Below, one piece after another: positions 11,301-23,600 of a stretch of 64,000 nucleotides of DNA (the stretch's first letter is position 1; each line of letters begins with the position of its first letter). The DNA comes from Abelmoschus esculentus (taxonomy: Eukaryota > Streptophyta > Magnoliopsida > Malvales > Malvaceae). The translations under genes and the position numbers were made by a program. The DNA is taken from positions 11,932,001 to 11,996,000 of the forward strand of contig JAUCBN010000047.1 in assembly GCA_035048815.1 (NCBI GenBank), given 5' to 3'. A model generated the notes under the pieces. It did not search any database. It was given only the letters and a program-made list of their open reading frames with translations, and was not told where the DNA came from.

Positions 11301-14300
11301 GGTGATTGGCAATGCTAGGCTTGACAAAGGTCTTTACATCCTTCAAAACCATGCATCCCAAACTATGGCCTTGTCCACCCAACTTAGGAATTCAGCTTTA
11401 GGAATTAATGATGTTTTGTTATGGCGCTATCGTTTAGGCCATCCTAATTTTTCCTATTTGTCAAAAATGTTTCCAGCTTTATTTCGTAATAAAATTCCTA
11501 CTCAATTTTCTTGTGAATTTTGTCAACTAGCTAAGCATACTCGACAATCCTATTCCCCTGCATCATTCGAACACACTAACCCTTTTTCTATTATTCACAG
11601 TGATATCTGAGGTCCTTGTTCTGTTAAAAGTTTATCTGGATTTAGGTGGTTCATCTCTTTCATAGATGACTCCACTCGAACCACTTGGGTCTTCCTTATG
11701 AAAGAAAAATCTGAGGTTGATTCTATTTTTCGTCAATTTTATCAAACAATTCTCACTCAATTTGACACAAAGATTAAAATCCTCCATAGTGATAATGGAA
11801 GTGAATATTTGAGTACTTCTCTTCAGTCTTTCCTTGTGGACAAAGGGATTGTACATCTTACTTCATGTGTCAATACTCCCCAACAAAATGGAATTGCAGA
11901 GAGGAAAAACAGACATATTCTTGAGGTTACCAGGTCTCTAATGTTTACTACTTCTGTACCTAAATATCTTTGGGGGGATGTTGTTCTTACAGCTACATAT
12001 CTTATCAATCGTATGCCAAGTAAGACCCTTGATTTTCGAATTCCTACAAAGGTGCTTTTTCAGTCTTTTCCTCATTTTAAACCCTTATATTCCAAAATTC
12101 CTCCTCGGGTATTTGGATGTACTGTTTTTGTTCATGTACATCACAATGCTAGAAGCAAGTTGGATCCTAAATCCCTCAAATGTGTGTTTATAGGATACTC
12201 ACCTACTCAAAAAGGCTATAAATGTTATTCCTCATCTACAAGGAAAACATTTGTGTCATTTGATGTCACCTTTTTTGAAAATACACCATATTTCTCTCAA
12301 GCTGAAATTCAGGGGGAGAATCATAATCATAAGGATTTTCAGCTTGATATAACCTTTCAACCGAGTATTAATTCCACTGGTTCCAGCAACAGACCAGTTC
12401 CTACTGGTTTTAGCAATCCCACTGGTTCCAGTAGCAGTATTGGTCCTAGTAATAATGATCCTACTGATTCTAGCAGTCCTAATGTTCCCACAGTTGCTAT
12501 TGATCCACAAATACCAAATGTCTCAGTTGAGGAATTAAACCCTTCTTTAGCTCAGCAATCTAGTCCAAGCCCTTGTAAAACACCACCTACTTTGAAAAAT
12601 CCATCCACTAAAGGCCTTGACACCTTACCATCTGAACTTAAGGTGTATTCAAGAAGGAAGAAAACTACAATGGAAGAAATTTGTCAGCCTAGTAATGTCC
12701 AACAACCAGATTTAATTTCTGTTGCTGAAAGAGGGGCTAATGATGCTGGAACAGAGAGCAAAGGAGGGGCTAGTGATGCTGGAACAGAGATCAGTGAAGG
12801 GATCCCAAAGACTGTTGATACAAATCTCGATGACTTTCCTATTGCCATCAGGAAAGGGGTAAGGAAGTGCACGGTACATCCTATAAATAAATATTTAGCA
12901 TATGGAAAACTAAAGTCTGAATTCAGGGCTTTTACTGCTAATGTTAATCATGAGGTGATACCAAAAAATGTGACAGAAGCTCTTCAATCACCAAAGTGGA
13001 GGAAAGCTGTAGAAGAGGAAATAAAGGCTTTACAAAGGAATGGCACGTGGGAGTTGACAGATCTGCCTGTTGGAAAGAAAGCAGTGGGTTGTAGATGGAT
13101 ATTTACTATAAAGTACCAGTCAGATGGGAGCATAGACAGATACAAAGCACGGCTAGTTGCCAAAGGTTTCTCACAAACCTATCGCATAGACTATCAGGAA
13201 ACTTTTGCTCCAGTAGCCAAATTAAATACTATAAGAGTTCTTCTATCGGTTGCTGTAAACATGGATTGGAAATTACATCAATTAGATGTAAAAAATGCCT
13301 TCTTGAATGGGAGTCTTAAGGAGGATGTGTACATGGAGGTCCCACCAGGATTAAAAGGGTAAATTAACAAGAATACTGTTTGTAAACTCAAAAAGTTTCT
13401 ATATGGTCTAAAGCAGTCTCCAAGAGCTTGGTTTGATCGATTTGCTAAAGCTGTGGTTCAAAGTGGATTTGTACAAAGTCAAGCTGATCATATTCTTTTC
13501 AAGAAAAAGGCCCTAAGTGGTAAAATTACACTTTTAATTGTTTATGTTGATGATATAATTGTTACTGGCAATGATGATGAAGGAATAGAGAAACTAAAAG
13601 AGAACCTTGCAAGAGAATTCGAGATCAAAGATCTAGGAACCATGAGGTATTTCCTAGGCATGGAAGTTGCAAGATCCAAGGAAGGACTAGTTATAAACCA
13701 ACGCAAGTATGTGCTGGACCTTCTTATCGAGACAGGAATGCTTGGTTGCAAACCAAGTGATACACCAATGGAACCAGGGCTAAGATTTAGCAAAGAAGGA
13801 GCAGGAAATCCTATAAATAAAGAAATGTACCAGAGGCTTGTTGGAAAATTGATCTATCTCTCACTCACTCGACCTGACATTGCATACTCAGTTAGCATTG
13901 TTAGTCAATATATGAGTGATCCTCGAGAAGAACATCTAGAAGCCATAAATAGAATTTTGAGATTTTTAAAATCCACACCAGGAGCAGGACTTATTTTCAG
14001 AAAGTGTCAAGACAGAAGTGTAAAAGTCTACACAGATGCTAGTTGGGCAAGTGAATTAACTGATCGAAAGTCTATTAGTGGCTACTGTACTTATGTTTGG
14101 GGTAATCTTGTCACATGGAGGAGCAAGAAGCAATCTGTTATCTCTAGAAGTAGTGCAGAATCTGAGTTTCGAGCAATGGCTCTTGGAATTTGTGAAGGAA
14201 TATGGATCAAGAAGGTACTCTCAGAACTTGGGTTGGATAATGAAGAAAGTTTTGAGCTTCTTAGTGATAGTCAATCAGCTATGAGCATAGCCAAAAATCC

Positions 14301-16929
14301 GGTTCAACATGATCGTACGAAGCATATCGAGATAGATAGACACTTCATTTATGAGAAGGTCAACAATGGAGTAGCTAATTTGAAGTATGTTCCCACAACA
14401 AAGCAGCTTGCGGACATCTTCACCAAAGCCCTTCCAAGATCAACTTTTGATGAAATTTCGTCCAAACTGGGTATATACAATGTATATACACCAGTTTGAG
14501 GGGGAGTGTTGGTTATATCTATTAGGATTAAGTCTCTTATTTTATAGGATCTTATCACCTAGAGATAAATACCTATTTCTTAGGAGCTTTATTAGGTAGT
14601 TTATTTATCTTTAAATTATTTTAGAGACCTATCTGAGATAGGTAGTTTATTCTATTGTAAACTCTTCTCTTAGAGTCTATATATTAGACTTTAAGTTTTT
14701 TGAATAAATTAAGTCGATAGAGTATTTCAATTCTCTGTTTAACAATTAGCAGTAGTCGAGTTCAATTTTCCACCACGAAACATCTGTTATTTAATGGAAT
14801 TACCAACTGCCGATGAAATAGCAATAAGATCCACAAAAGAAATAATGCAAAACTATTTCAATTTGAATCCATGTAGGAAAATATTCTCATCATAGCATAA
14901 GAGGTAACAAAACATGATCCTACCATGACATATATGGCATCACCAAATAACAATATAGGACACTAATTAGTATTAAGGAATTAAGGTTTTGACAAAGGTT
15001 TACCTCAACAACAGAATTAACGCCGCCATTAATGGTAAATGTTAAGTCCAGAAAGTCACGCAAGAGTGCATAATAGAACTCATATCTGAATTCAGAGAAA
15101 AGCAAATTATCAACAGCTCTTCTTGTATATGCTGGTATATCAATTTATATGAACAGGTAAGGTAACTGAACTCTCTGATAAAAACAAATATGAAAGCATA
15201 CTTTAGTGGGGGAATTCTTCGGTTATCAGCTGGGCTAATGCCATTTAGTAGAGCCTTCCGTGAATGTATGATGAAATGCCTAGTAGGTGACAGGGAAGAA
15301 ACCTTGTAGACAAAATCACCTGAAACGGAGAAAGAAAAATATAGCATGCAATGAAGCCATCAGCCAGCGAAGGAACCACGATGAAATATTGGGGGCAAAA
15401 TATAAATAGTAATAAATTAGGGGTCAAGGTCTGATTGTTAAGCCACCAATTTAAAATTTAAAAATTGAGGAGGGTCTAATTTGCCTAAATTCAAAATTAA
15501 TAGGACCCTAAGAAGTATTTAAACCAAATAATGGGGCTTAATTTGCCTAGTTTCAAAACTAATAGGGACTTGGAAGTAATTGAATCTTTTTTTCGGGGGG
15601 GGGGGGGGGGGGGCAATGCTAATTCCACCATACACCTTACAACTATGGGAACATTCCTTCCCTAACTTCCCAAGAAATGCAACAATAATCATCTGATTTA
15701 GTTTCAGTTAAACATGTAATATTGGCAAAAGAACATACAGAGCTCATTATATGAATCATGATCATCAACACCAATCCGGCATTTAACACTGACAGGAACA
15801 TTTGTATTGGCAGCAATGACTGACATGGCCTCTCCAACAAACTTTCCTTGTAAGTATAAAATGAACATGTAAGTGCACATTGGAAAAGAAAAACATTATC
15901 TAATCAGCTTGTTATTTTGAATTTTACAAGCAAAGCTATCAAACCTTTGGATCAAGCATAAGGCGAGCACCAAAGCACCCATGCCCTGCAACTCTTAGGC
16001 TAGGACACCCGCAGCTAGTTTCAGGGCAGGAACAATAATGAAAAACAAAAAAAGAAAATGTATCAGTTGAGAAAATTGCAAAGCAAAAAGGTAGTGAATA
16101 AAATCATGTAAAGAAATGGTACAAACTTGAAATTAATCTCATCATAGTTGTACACAGTAGCAAGTTCAGTGGCTTTTGCCAAGTTCTCTAATTTACTCCC
16201 ACCAAGTTGAAGGACGATAGGATGCTGTTCAGGAGAATATGCCAAGAACTTGTCCTGGACATGCAAAAAACATGAAATCAATAGAATCAATAATTATTAA
16301 CAGTTTAAAGTCTAACACCAGCTAGCGTTAGTTCAACAATCATAATATGTTCACCAAATGCAGCCAGAAAAATCCAATATACACCTGCGATTTCCACTGC
16401 TTTCTTTCTGTCTTCATATGTGTTTTGGATTTATCTAAGGGATTTCAATTTGAGATTCCCCAGCGTGCAACATGCAACAAAGTAAATGTTTCTCTCACTA
16501 ACTTACCAGATTCCCTTGCTGATAAACAATAGTTTCAGCAGCAAGCATCTCTGTGTAAAGCCACGCATGTTTTGAGATTAGGCGTGCAAGTGTCCTATAA
16601 TGATTATCAGTCCATTCCATCATGGGAGCTACACTGCAAACCCATACAATAAAGATACATTCTCATCCATAGAGTGCTTGGAAAATGAAAAAAAAAAGGA
16701 GGGGGAACCGTAGGTTTATTATGTACCTAAACAGAGGAGGACGATATCGGCTTGCACCCATCACTTCTTTTGTATGTATTTGAACGATTTGAGAATAAGA
16801 AATAGTCCTTGATTTAGTTGAACGGTTGAGAGGTATACTTATAGAAAATCTGCGAGGTTTTTTAAGGATAATAGAATGAAAAGGTGTCAAGGATGAAATC
16901 ATCAAACAACAAGCTGAAAGCTTCACCAT
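8307..16929 (-). CDS. DusA-like tRNA-dihydrouridine synthase (FMN enzyme), 12 exons
   Basis: The product reduces uridines in the tRNA D-loop to dihydrouridine, using FMN and NAD(P)H. Exons: 16727-16929, 16507-16633, 16127-16254, 15945-16014, 15739-15841, 15202-15319, 15004-15085, 9403-9464, 9182-9254, 9009-9092, 8715-8795, 8307-8474. They total 1299 bp, giving 432 residues in one unbroken frame. Residues 1-67 look like an organelle-targeting leader. The TIM barrel starts at VAPMMEWTDNHYR. The catalytic cysteine is in NCGCPS (residues 153-158), followed by VAGHGCFGARLM. CRIGVDD, KVSSLSPTRHFIIHSRKA, FTINGG and GVMVGRAAY follow as in DusA. Intron 7 (9465-15003) is 5.5 kb only because a 5072-bp copia element sits in it in antisense; without it the intron would be about 460 bp. 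The splice sites remain canonical, so the gene may still function. Confidence 0.93.
9338..9356 (+). repeat. 19-nt G homopolymer in DUS intron 8
   Basis: Nineteen consecutive G residues (C on the sense strand of the gene) lie between exons 8 and 9. Such tracts are rare in AT-rich plant introns and are error-prone in sequencing, so the length is uncertain. Confidence 0.9.
9673..9910 (+). repeat. 5' LTR of copia copy 2
   Basis: 238 bp with TG...CA ends. A TATA-like CTATATATTAG (about 9843-9853) lies about 60 bp before the LTR end and is the likely core promoter. Confidence 0.95.
9985..14499 (+). pseudogene. gag-pol polyprotein of copia copy 2, three in-frame stops
   Basis: One frame runs from ATG 9985 to the stop ending at 14499, interrupted only by TGA 10117-10119, TGA 11608-11610 and TAA 13360-13362. 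There are no frameshifts. Domains: gag with a CX2CX4HX4C zinc knuckle (CEHCKKVGHMVDKC, about 10759-10800); protease IVDSGATDHM (about 11014-11043, active Asp intact); the GAG-pre-integrase HX..CX2C module (about 11437-11525); the integrase core with WVFLMKEKSEVDSIF and NGIAERKN; reverse transcriptase with WIFTIKY and YVDDIIV (about 13540-13560); and RNase H with YTDASWASELTDRKS (about 14030). The first two stops replace Trp codons (LPW.SQS and HSDIW.G contexts). It cannot make a full polyprotein without readthrough. Confidence 0.93.
14507..14744 (+). repeat. 3' LTR of copia copy 2
   Basis: 238 bp, identical to the 5' LTR except for one base at 14697. It follows the purine-rich GAGGGGGAG tract and is followed by the ATTAG target duplication. 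Confidence 0.95.
15595..15613 (+). repeat. 19-nt G homopolymer in DUS intron 5
   Basis: A second run of nineteen G residues in the same host gene, between exons 5 and 6, of the same length and strand as the one at 9338-9356. Confidence 0.9.
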
Positions 16930-18222
16930 CCTTTTAACAAGACAAAGCCTGCTCCTTTAGGTACCTATCCATTAAAGGAGGCTAGATCATACGTTCAAAT
17001 TATACCTGCAATGGCTACAAAATTTTGCTACTCCACATTTAAGGACAAAAATGATGTTAAATTTAAATAAATAATAAAAACTCCGAATTAAGAAAATAGA
17101 CTAAGCAACATATATTGACACGTTGTTTTTGAAGGAAACGATTGATGCGTAAGGAAAAATACGTAACTTTTGAAGACAAGGTCTTTTCAGAGACATTTAA
17201 TCAAACAGTTGAAGAACGCACGCAAGTATTATCCGCATCAAAAACTGAAAGAGGTGAAGGTATTGAAAGACTAAAGCTTACATTCATTACATAGAGGACA
17301 TAGGGAATTTTGTTGTTTTGGCAACGACCGGCTGCTGGACGGCGGTGCAGGGAGGAGCCGAGGAAAAAGATAATATTTCCCAACTCCAGATCTCCTCAGT
17401 TCAATCCTCCCAAAAGTGAACCAGCGGCATCTTAAAGCTCTTTTATTTCTTTTACTTTTTGAGTTAATTCCATTAGATGCCCTTGAACTATGGTCCTAAA
17501 ACAATTCTTTCCTTTAAAGTTTGATCATTTAATAGAAAAATCCGATTATAACTTTACTAATACTTTTATAACTCAATAATAATATTTTTGAAATTAAGGA
17601 TGCATTTAGATTTTTTTTCAATAGTTTGAGGGTTTTCAATGAAATTAAGCCTTTATATTTCAAAGGAAAGAATTGTTTTTGGAATGTCAAATTTTAAAGC
17701 GTAAACTAAAATCGAGCGCACTTAATTATGGATAAATTACATTCGAATAACTCAATCATTAAAAGTTATGTTTGAGTTATTTAATTATAGATAAATTTAT
17801 GATTGAATTATTTTTTATATTAAAAGAAAATTTATCGATTCATGTATTAGATTAATTAATGATTTCAAATGAAGTACTCTAATGTTGTCGAAGGTATACA
17901 AATGATTTAGAAAAATAATAGCAAATTGATATACTTTTTAAATATGAAGAATAGCCCAATTATAAACTTACCTATAATTGAACAACCTAACTGAAACCTT
18001 TAATAATTAGGTGACTCAAATATAACCTTACCTATAAATAAGTGACCTAAATATAATTTTTAATAATTAAATAACCTAAATATAACTATACTATAATTGA
18101 GTAACCTCTGTTGTAATTTTGCCAAAAACACTGCCAACAGATATGTGTGGTTCAGGTTCTTCGAATAAGTGAAAACCCGTCATCATCTTCCATTCTTTGA
18201 TCGTTTTTCCACAGTTGTTTCC
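16930..18222. other. Spacer with two foldback repeats between DUS and ATAB2 relic
   Basis: No gene is visible. AAAACAATTCTTTCCTTT at about 17497-17514 is repeated inverted at about 17661-17678, bounding a ~180-bp stem-loop. From about 17728 to 18120 there are repeated TAATTATTAAAAATTATATTTAGG-like words in both orientations, probably another foldback MITE. Its right end lies within 100 bp of the ATAB2 start codon. Confidence 0.5.
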
Positions 18223-20025
18223 ATGGCAACTTTAAGCTTCAATTCCACAAGAATCAAATCCCCATCAATCCAATCCCAAAAAACAATCTCGAAACATCAG
18301 CTTTCCACGAAACCAAACAACATATCATTCCTGTCTTCATAAAAAAAAAAAAAAAACACCAACAGCTTCACCGTTTTAAACAAAACTCTATCCGAAATCT
18401 TAGTGTCAGTGCCGAAAGAAGCTTTTGATGATAGAGAAGACGATGACCCAACTTCAGAATTGAGCTATCTTGACCCGGAGACTGATCCCACCGGTGTTAC
18501 AGAGTGGGAGCTGGGTTTTTGCTCCAGGCCAATCCTAGATATCAGAGGCAAGAAGATATGGGAGCTTGGGGTATGTGACAGTTCCCTTTCACTTCAGTAT
18601 ACCAAGTATTTCCCCAACAATGTTATCAATAGTATCGCTTTGAAAGATGCTCTTGTAACCATAAGTGATGATTTAGGTGTCCCTTTGCCAGAAAAAGTTC
18701 GGTTCTTCAGGTAAATTTTTACTATTTTCTTGTAACATATGCAAATATCCCTATGTTGTTAGTTGGCACAATGAATTGTCTTAATTGGTTCATGTTTTGT
18801 TGGATTTGTAGGTCAGAAATGCAAACCATAATTACAAAGGTATGTAAAGAGCTTGGCATAAAGCTAGTTCCAAGTAAACGGGTGAGTTTCTGAATCTTGT
18901 CTTGAAGTATGACCATGTGGAATGGATTCATGAAGGGAAAGAAGAAATTGGAAATAGAAGTTTGTTTTTCATGTAGAAATATGTATGATATGAGTTTTGC
19001 ATCTTGTGGTTTCTTACAAGTTACAGGTTGTCGCTATAAAGTTCAGTTTTCAGCTTCTAATTACAGACATGAAAAATCTATATGTTTATGTTCAATGGTT
19101 ATTGTCTTTTTTCAGTGTCTGTCACTGCTACTTTGGTTGGAAGAACGTTATGAGAGTGTATATATGCGCCATCCTGGTTTTCAAAAGGGTTCCAAGCCAC
19201 TTCTGGCATTAGATCCTTTCCCAATGGGACTTCCAGAGAACTTATTTGGAGAAAAATGGGCATTTGTTCAGTTACCTTGTTCTGGTATATCTTACTACAA
19301 TATATTTCAGACCCTGGAATTGTCTTCATTTCTCAACTGAGATATTAGTTGTATTCTGTTCAATATGCTCTTTTGACATCATTCTCTTGTTTCTGTTATA
19401 GTTGTTCGAGAGGAGATTTCGTCCTTGGACGAAAGGTTCGTGTTTGGTGCCGGTTTAGATTTGGATTTACTGGGAATTGAAGTAGATGACAATACATTGA
19501 TTCCGGGACTTGCAGTGGCTTTTTCACGTGCAAAACCATTAGCAGGCAGGTTTAGTATCTCTTTGGATATTGCAGTAGCATGTTCAATCCATTTCTTTCA
19601 GTGAAACCAAATATTAGCTCTTGAAAGTTTGTTCCTCAATCATTACCTTCACAATGAAGATTTCTTGATAAACTAAATTTAAGGGTCAATGAAAATGTGC
19701 TGGTGCAGCTTGGATGAATGGATTGGAAGTGTGATTGGTAGAGGCCGACACTGGTCGTGGTGGCTTGATACTATCTATTGGAATATCGACTCGTTATGTT
19801 TATGCAACATATGAGAAAACTCCTACAACCACAAGTGAAGCTGAAGCTTGGGAAGCAACAAAGAAGGCATGCGGAGGATTACATTTCCTGGCCATCCAAG
19901 AGGACTTGGATTCAGATGATTGTGTTGGTTTCTGGCTCCTGTTGGACTTGTCGCCAGTCGCCACCCCCTATATAAGTAGGAATCAATATATGTCATGGTA
20001 CTTGTATTCATTCCAAGTAATATAA
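18223..20025 (+). pseudogene. ATAB2: ATAB2 (TAB2 homologue, PSI/PSII mRNA translation factor), broken
   Basis: ATAB2 is a chloroplast RNA-binding protein needed to translate photosystem mRNAs. Five exon-like blocks are present: 18223-18710, 18812-18881, 19116-19284, 19402-19545 and 19709 to about 19960. Signature text is clear, e.g. FCSRPILDIRGKKIWELG, YTKYFPNNVINSI, CLSLLLWLEERYESVYMRHP, NLFGEKWAFVQLP and DDCVGFWLLLDL. Damage: an in-frame TAA at 18340-18342, just before a 16-A run, in the transit-peptide part; a codon missing before PFPM in exon 3; the exon 4 donor reads GC, not GT; TGA at 19732-19734 in exon 5; and the normal short Pro-rich end is replaced by unrelated residues up to 20025. 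Introns are kept, so it is not a retrocopy. No good alternative start lies after the first stop. Confidence 0.82.
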
Positions 20026-20606
20026 ACAAATATATTTTGCTGTCAATTTTACAAAACTCGAGAGGTGTATATGTCTCAAGTATGAAGTATGTTGCAGATT
20101 ATTTTGGATAATTTCGAATATGTTGAGTTTATTCAGATATTTTTAATATTTTCCAATTTCTTTTGGCATTAAATCTATTTTAGTGTAATGAGCATGAAGA
20201 TAGTAGAAAGATGGAACTTGGAAGTTGAAGTTTGATCAGGAGGCAAATAGAAAACAATGAATACCTATTTTTTGACTTGGATTGCAAGTAATCTGAAAAT
20301 GGTTACAATTAGATCAACCCAAAAACTCCGAAATCTATGCCTACTCGAACCCGGATTAACAGAAAGATCAATATAACCTGAATTTTAAATGATCCGAGAA
20401 AGAAATGGTCGAAACTCCACAACAATAAAATGTGTCATTGGACAGTTTTGTATTCTTCTTCACTAGAAAAATTAACTGCCTGAAAACAAAATACCTATGC
20501 TATATCAAGTAACATGAGTACAAAATAAGAGAACTGCCAGATTAGAAAAATGGGGGAACAAAATCTCTACAAATCCACTCACTACAAATAAATTAGGGTT
20601 CCGGCT
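20026..20606. other. Spacer between ATAB2 relic and PHD gene
   Basis: AT-rich, without coding signal. It holds the converging 3' flanks of the ATAB2 relic and of the PHD-finger gene. Confidence 0.4.
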
Positions 20607-23600
20607 TCAAATTTTCGATCTCTTTTGTTTTTGAAGAACAAATCGAACGCCTTGCTTCCCAAGTTCCAAAGGCTTCACTCGACCATCATCTAACCTGACA
20701 GATAATGTGGATGTGCCCTCAACACTGTCTGTAACAACTCCCTTGTGCCTGCTTGTTCAATTTCAAAATAAACAAGGGGTTAAATTCTGGGAACTTGGGT
20801 CAGGTGGAGATAAACTATGAAAATGAAAACATCACAAATCCCTTTTTTTCTAATTCTAGAGCTCAAATTCAAAAGTGAAAATGTGCAAAAGACCTAAAAA
20901 GTCATAGGCCAATAATTTACATCTTGCCTTGTTTTTTTTCAGTGGTAAAGAGAAAGGCAAATCTTACCATGAATTGTCAGAGGCCTGGTGAATTTCAACT
21001 TTCTTACCAACTGAATCTTTACCCAACTTCTTTAAGATCCAACTAGCATCCATCATACCATCCATTAAATTGTCTTGATGAGATTGTGTGACATTAGCAT
21101 CATCATCCTCATTAAAAAATGATTTTTCCATGAAGGGGGGTGGTCTCTTTCTTTTCGACCTTTGGCCCTTTATAGAAGAGCTTTTTTCTTCATCATAATG
21201 AGCCTGAGAATTCTGATTGTTAAGAACAGGTTTCTTCAATTTAAACTTAAGAGATGGTTTGGGATCTTTTGGAAAAGAATTCAAGACAGGCATGCGGTCA
21301 TAACCTTCACTACTTTCACCATACATATCATCTCTGTCTTCCAACTGGTTTCCTGACACCACCTTACCCCCTCTTAGTGTGGAGACATCACCAGAAGGTG
21401 CAGCAGAGAGCCTATTTCCATCTATGCTTCCTTTTCCCGAGGGAATACGTGTGTGTTCTAGAGGACCAATTCCATATCCATCAGAACTGTTTGCTGCACC
21501 GGCTTTGGACCTTGGTTCAGGAATTTCTGACCTAATTTTGCCAAACTTTATCAAGTTCCCTTCTCTTCCCACAATTTTCACACTTCTTGACTTGGTGGAG
21601 CGATCAATTCCATCTCCTGCAAACAGAAAACATTTGCACTGTCACAATGAACATTGAAAGAAAACACCTCCCATACGGTCACCAATTCCAGCACAAAAGG
21701 GGAACTTTTTAACACCAAGGCAATGGATCCAAGATAGTTATATTACCATCACCAGATTTAGCAGTACCATCATGCCGATCCAGAAACTTGTTACCAATTC
21801 TATGTTGATTTGCATCCTGAGCACCTAATATCAATCAGATGAGAAGGCAGATAAGTTTTCAGATTAATGCTCGAACCAGAGACAATAAAAAACCATTTTA
21901 TTGCATGTAATCTACTATCTTGTTCATTCTATAAATAGAATCTTAACAATAGAAGGGGCCAGAGAAAAAGTATACACTGACAGCACATCAGAGAACATGA
22001 TTGAAGTCTGACGGTAAGAAAATATGATCATAATATGTGAACCCATGCAAATGCAAGTTATATCATGAACAAGGTAAGTGAAGCCATACCATTGTGAGAC
22101 GTCACATCTTGATCTCTTTGAAAGCTTAAAGAATCAGGCATTGGGGAGTTGGTAACATTTATTTTTTGTGCCCCAAGATTTATGACTAATTTCTTAGCTT
22201 TCACAGTCTTTGACTTGCTACTATATTTTCCATTGTCGTCTCCACGAACTAAATCGTGTGGTTTATTGCTTTTGATTTTAATAACACGAGATGTCCTATC
22301 TTCATCACTAACCATCACCTCATCTACCAGCTTGTGTTTCAAAAACCCTGGCTGATTGGTAGAACAAATTCCAGCAACAGGAGAAGAAATATCTCGTCCT
22401 TCATCTCTCTGAGATGCAACTTCATTGTCCCTGTCCCTGTCCTCACCCAAGCTGCACCCTTGAGATTGTATATCCTGATTCCCCTCAAAACTCAGCTGTG
22501 ATTCTCCCTTGCTAATCAAAGATGTCTGGTATGACTTTTTCTTAGGATGTTTTTTACTTGAAGATTTTTTTCCATGTTCCTTGTTCTTTGGTGATTTCTC
22601 GGCAAGCCCTTTGAGTGAGAACTTCAGTGAACGTCCAAATTCATTTTTTGGCATCACAGGACCATTTTCCTCATCATCTGAATATGGAGAGATAGAAAAT
22701 ATTTCTTCTTGAGTTGGCAACCCAGCAGCAGCCCTCAGGCTAGCTATCAAATCTCGATCAGCTATGTCCCTTCTCTTCCAAAGCTCTCGAACAGCATCCT
22801 CGAGATCTGTAACCTGGTAAAACATTTATGACAGCAATCGTAAGTTGAAAGAATCCTTCTTTGCCTACCTCCCTTCTGTGAAAGAGAGAAGGAACCCTGC
22901 AAATCAGAGCTACCTGGTAGCACTCTCCACGACAAGTTGCACATTTATACTGAAGATTGCCATCCACTTGAAACTGCAGATATTTTTCATCACTGCAAAA
23001 CATTTCCCTCATAAATAAAAATCCCAAAACTTGTGTGACAGTTGTAAGGATGAAACAAGGCACACTTGTTTCTTTCACTAGAGTACAAGAACTTTTGCAA
23101 GGAAACAGCTCTTGCAGAGAATTTTACAAAAATCTTGAGAAACTCATTTATTTTGACACTATATTTACAAGGAACAAAGCCATTGGACTTGATGTATGAT
23201 GAACAACAATCACACAAATTCATAGACCTCTATGTGTGTCAAACTCAACATCATAATGACAGAAACTACCCTCTTCATAAACATGCAATAGACAATAAAA
23301 TAGAGCAGAATTAGATCGGTGATTCTTTATAAGTAAAAAGTAGCAAGAAACCTGATCCCATCACAGTGGCAGTGCACCCAACGCTGGCAAACATCACAGC
23401 AGACCATTGGTGTTGATTCGGAGTCCCTGTAAACCTGTAAGGTTGTACCAAAATGCCTAGTAACTTCATTTTTTTTAGAAAACCATGAAGCATGATAGAA
23501 TTCACACAGTTTCTATAATCAATAATAATAAAATTAATTCAGAATACCAGTAATTCTTTCCTTCCGTTTGAAGAAACATTTTTTAGGGAGTGGATTCTTT

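Larger units (their letters stand above)
9673..14744 (+). mobile_element. Complete Ty1/copia retrotransposon, copy 2, in DUS intron 7
   Basis: The element spans 5072 bp. It is flanked by a 5-bp target duplication ATTAG (9668-9672 and 14745-14749). Its 238-bp LTRs (9673-9910 and 14507-14744) begin TGTTGG and end AACA. The primer-binding site TGGTATCAG starts at 9911, complementary to initiator tRNA-Met. The polypurine tract GAGGGGGAG directly precedes the 3' LTR. The LTRs differ at one site only (G at 9863, T at 14697), about 0.4%, so insertion was recent. The internal region has the copia order gag-PR-INT-RT-RH. It is plus-oriented, antisense to the host gene. Confidence 0.97.

Noticed and set aside
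18909..19340. 143-codon frame in the ATAB2 region
   Set aside because: Includes exon 3 but runs through intron sequence. The exon-intron structure of ATAB2 explains it better.
21254..22712. Several plus-strand frames of 60-93 codons
   Set aside because: They lie opposite the large PHD-gene exons 10 and 12 and have no start context or homology I recognise.
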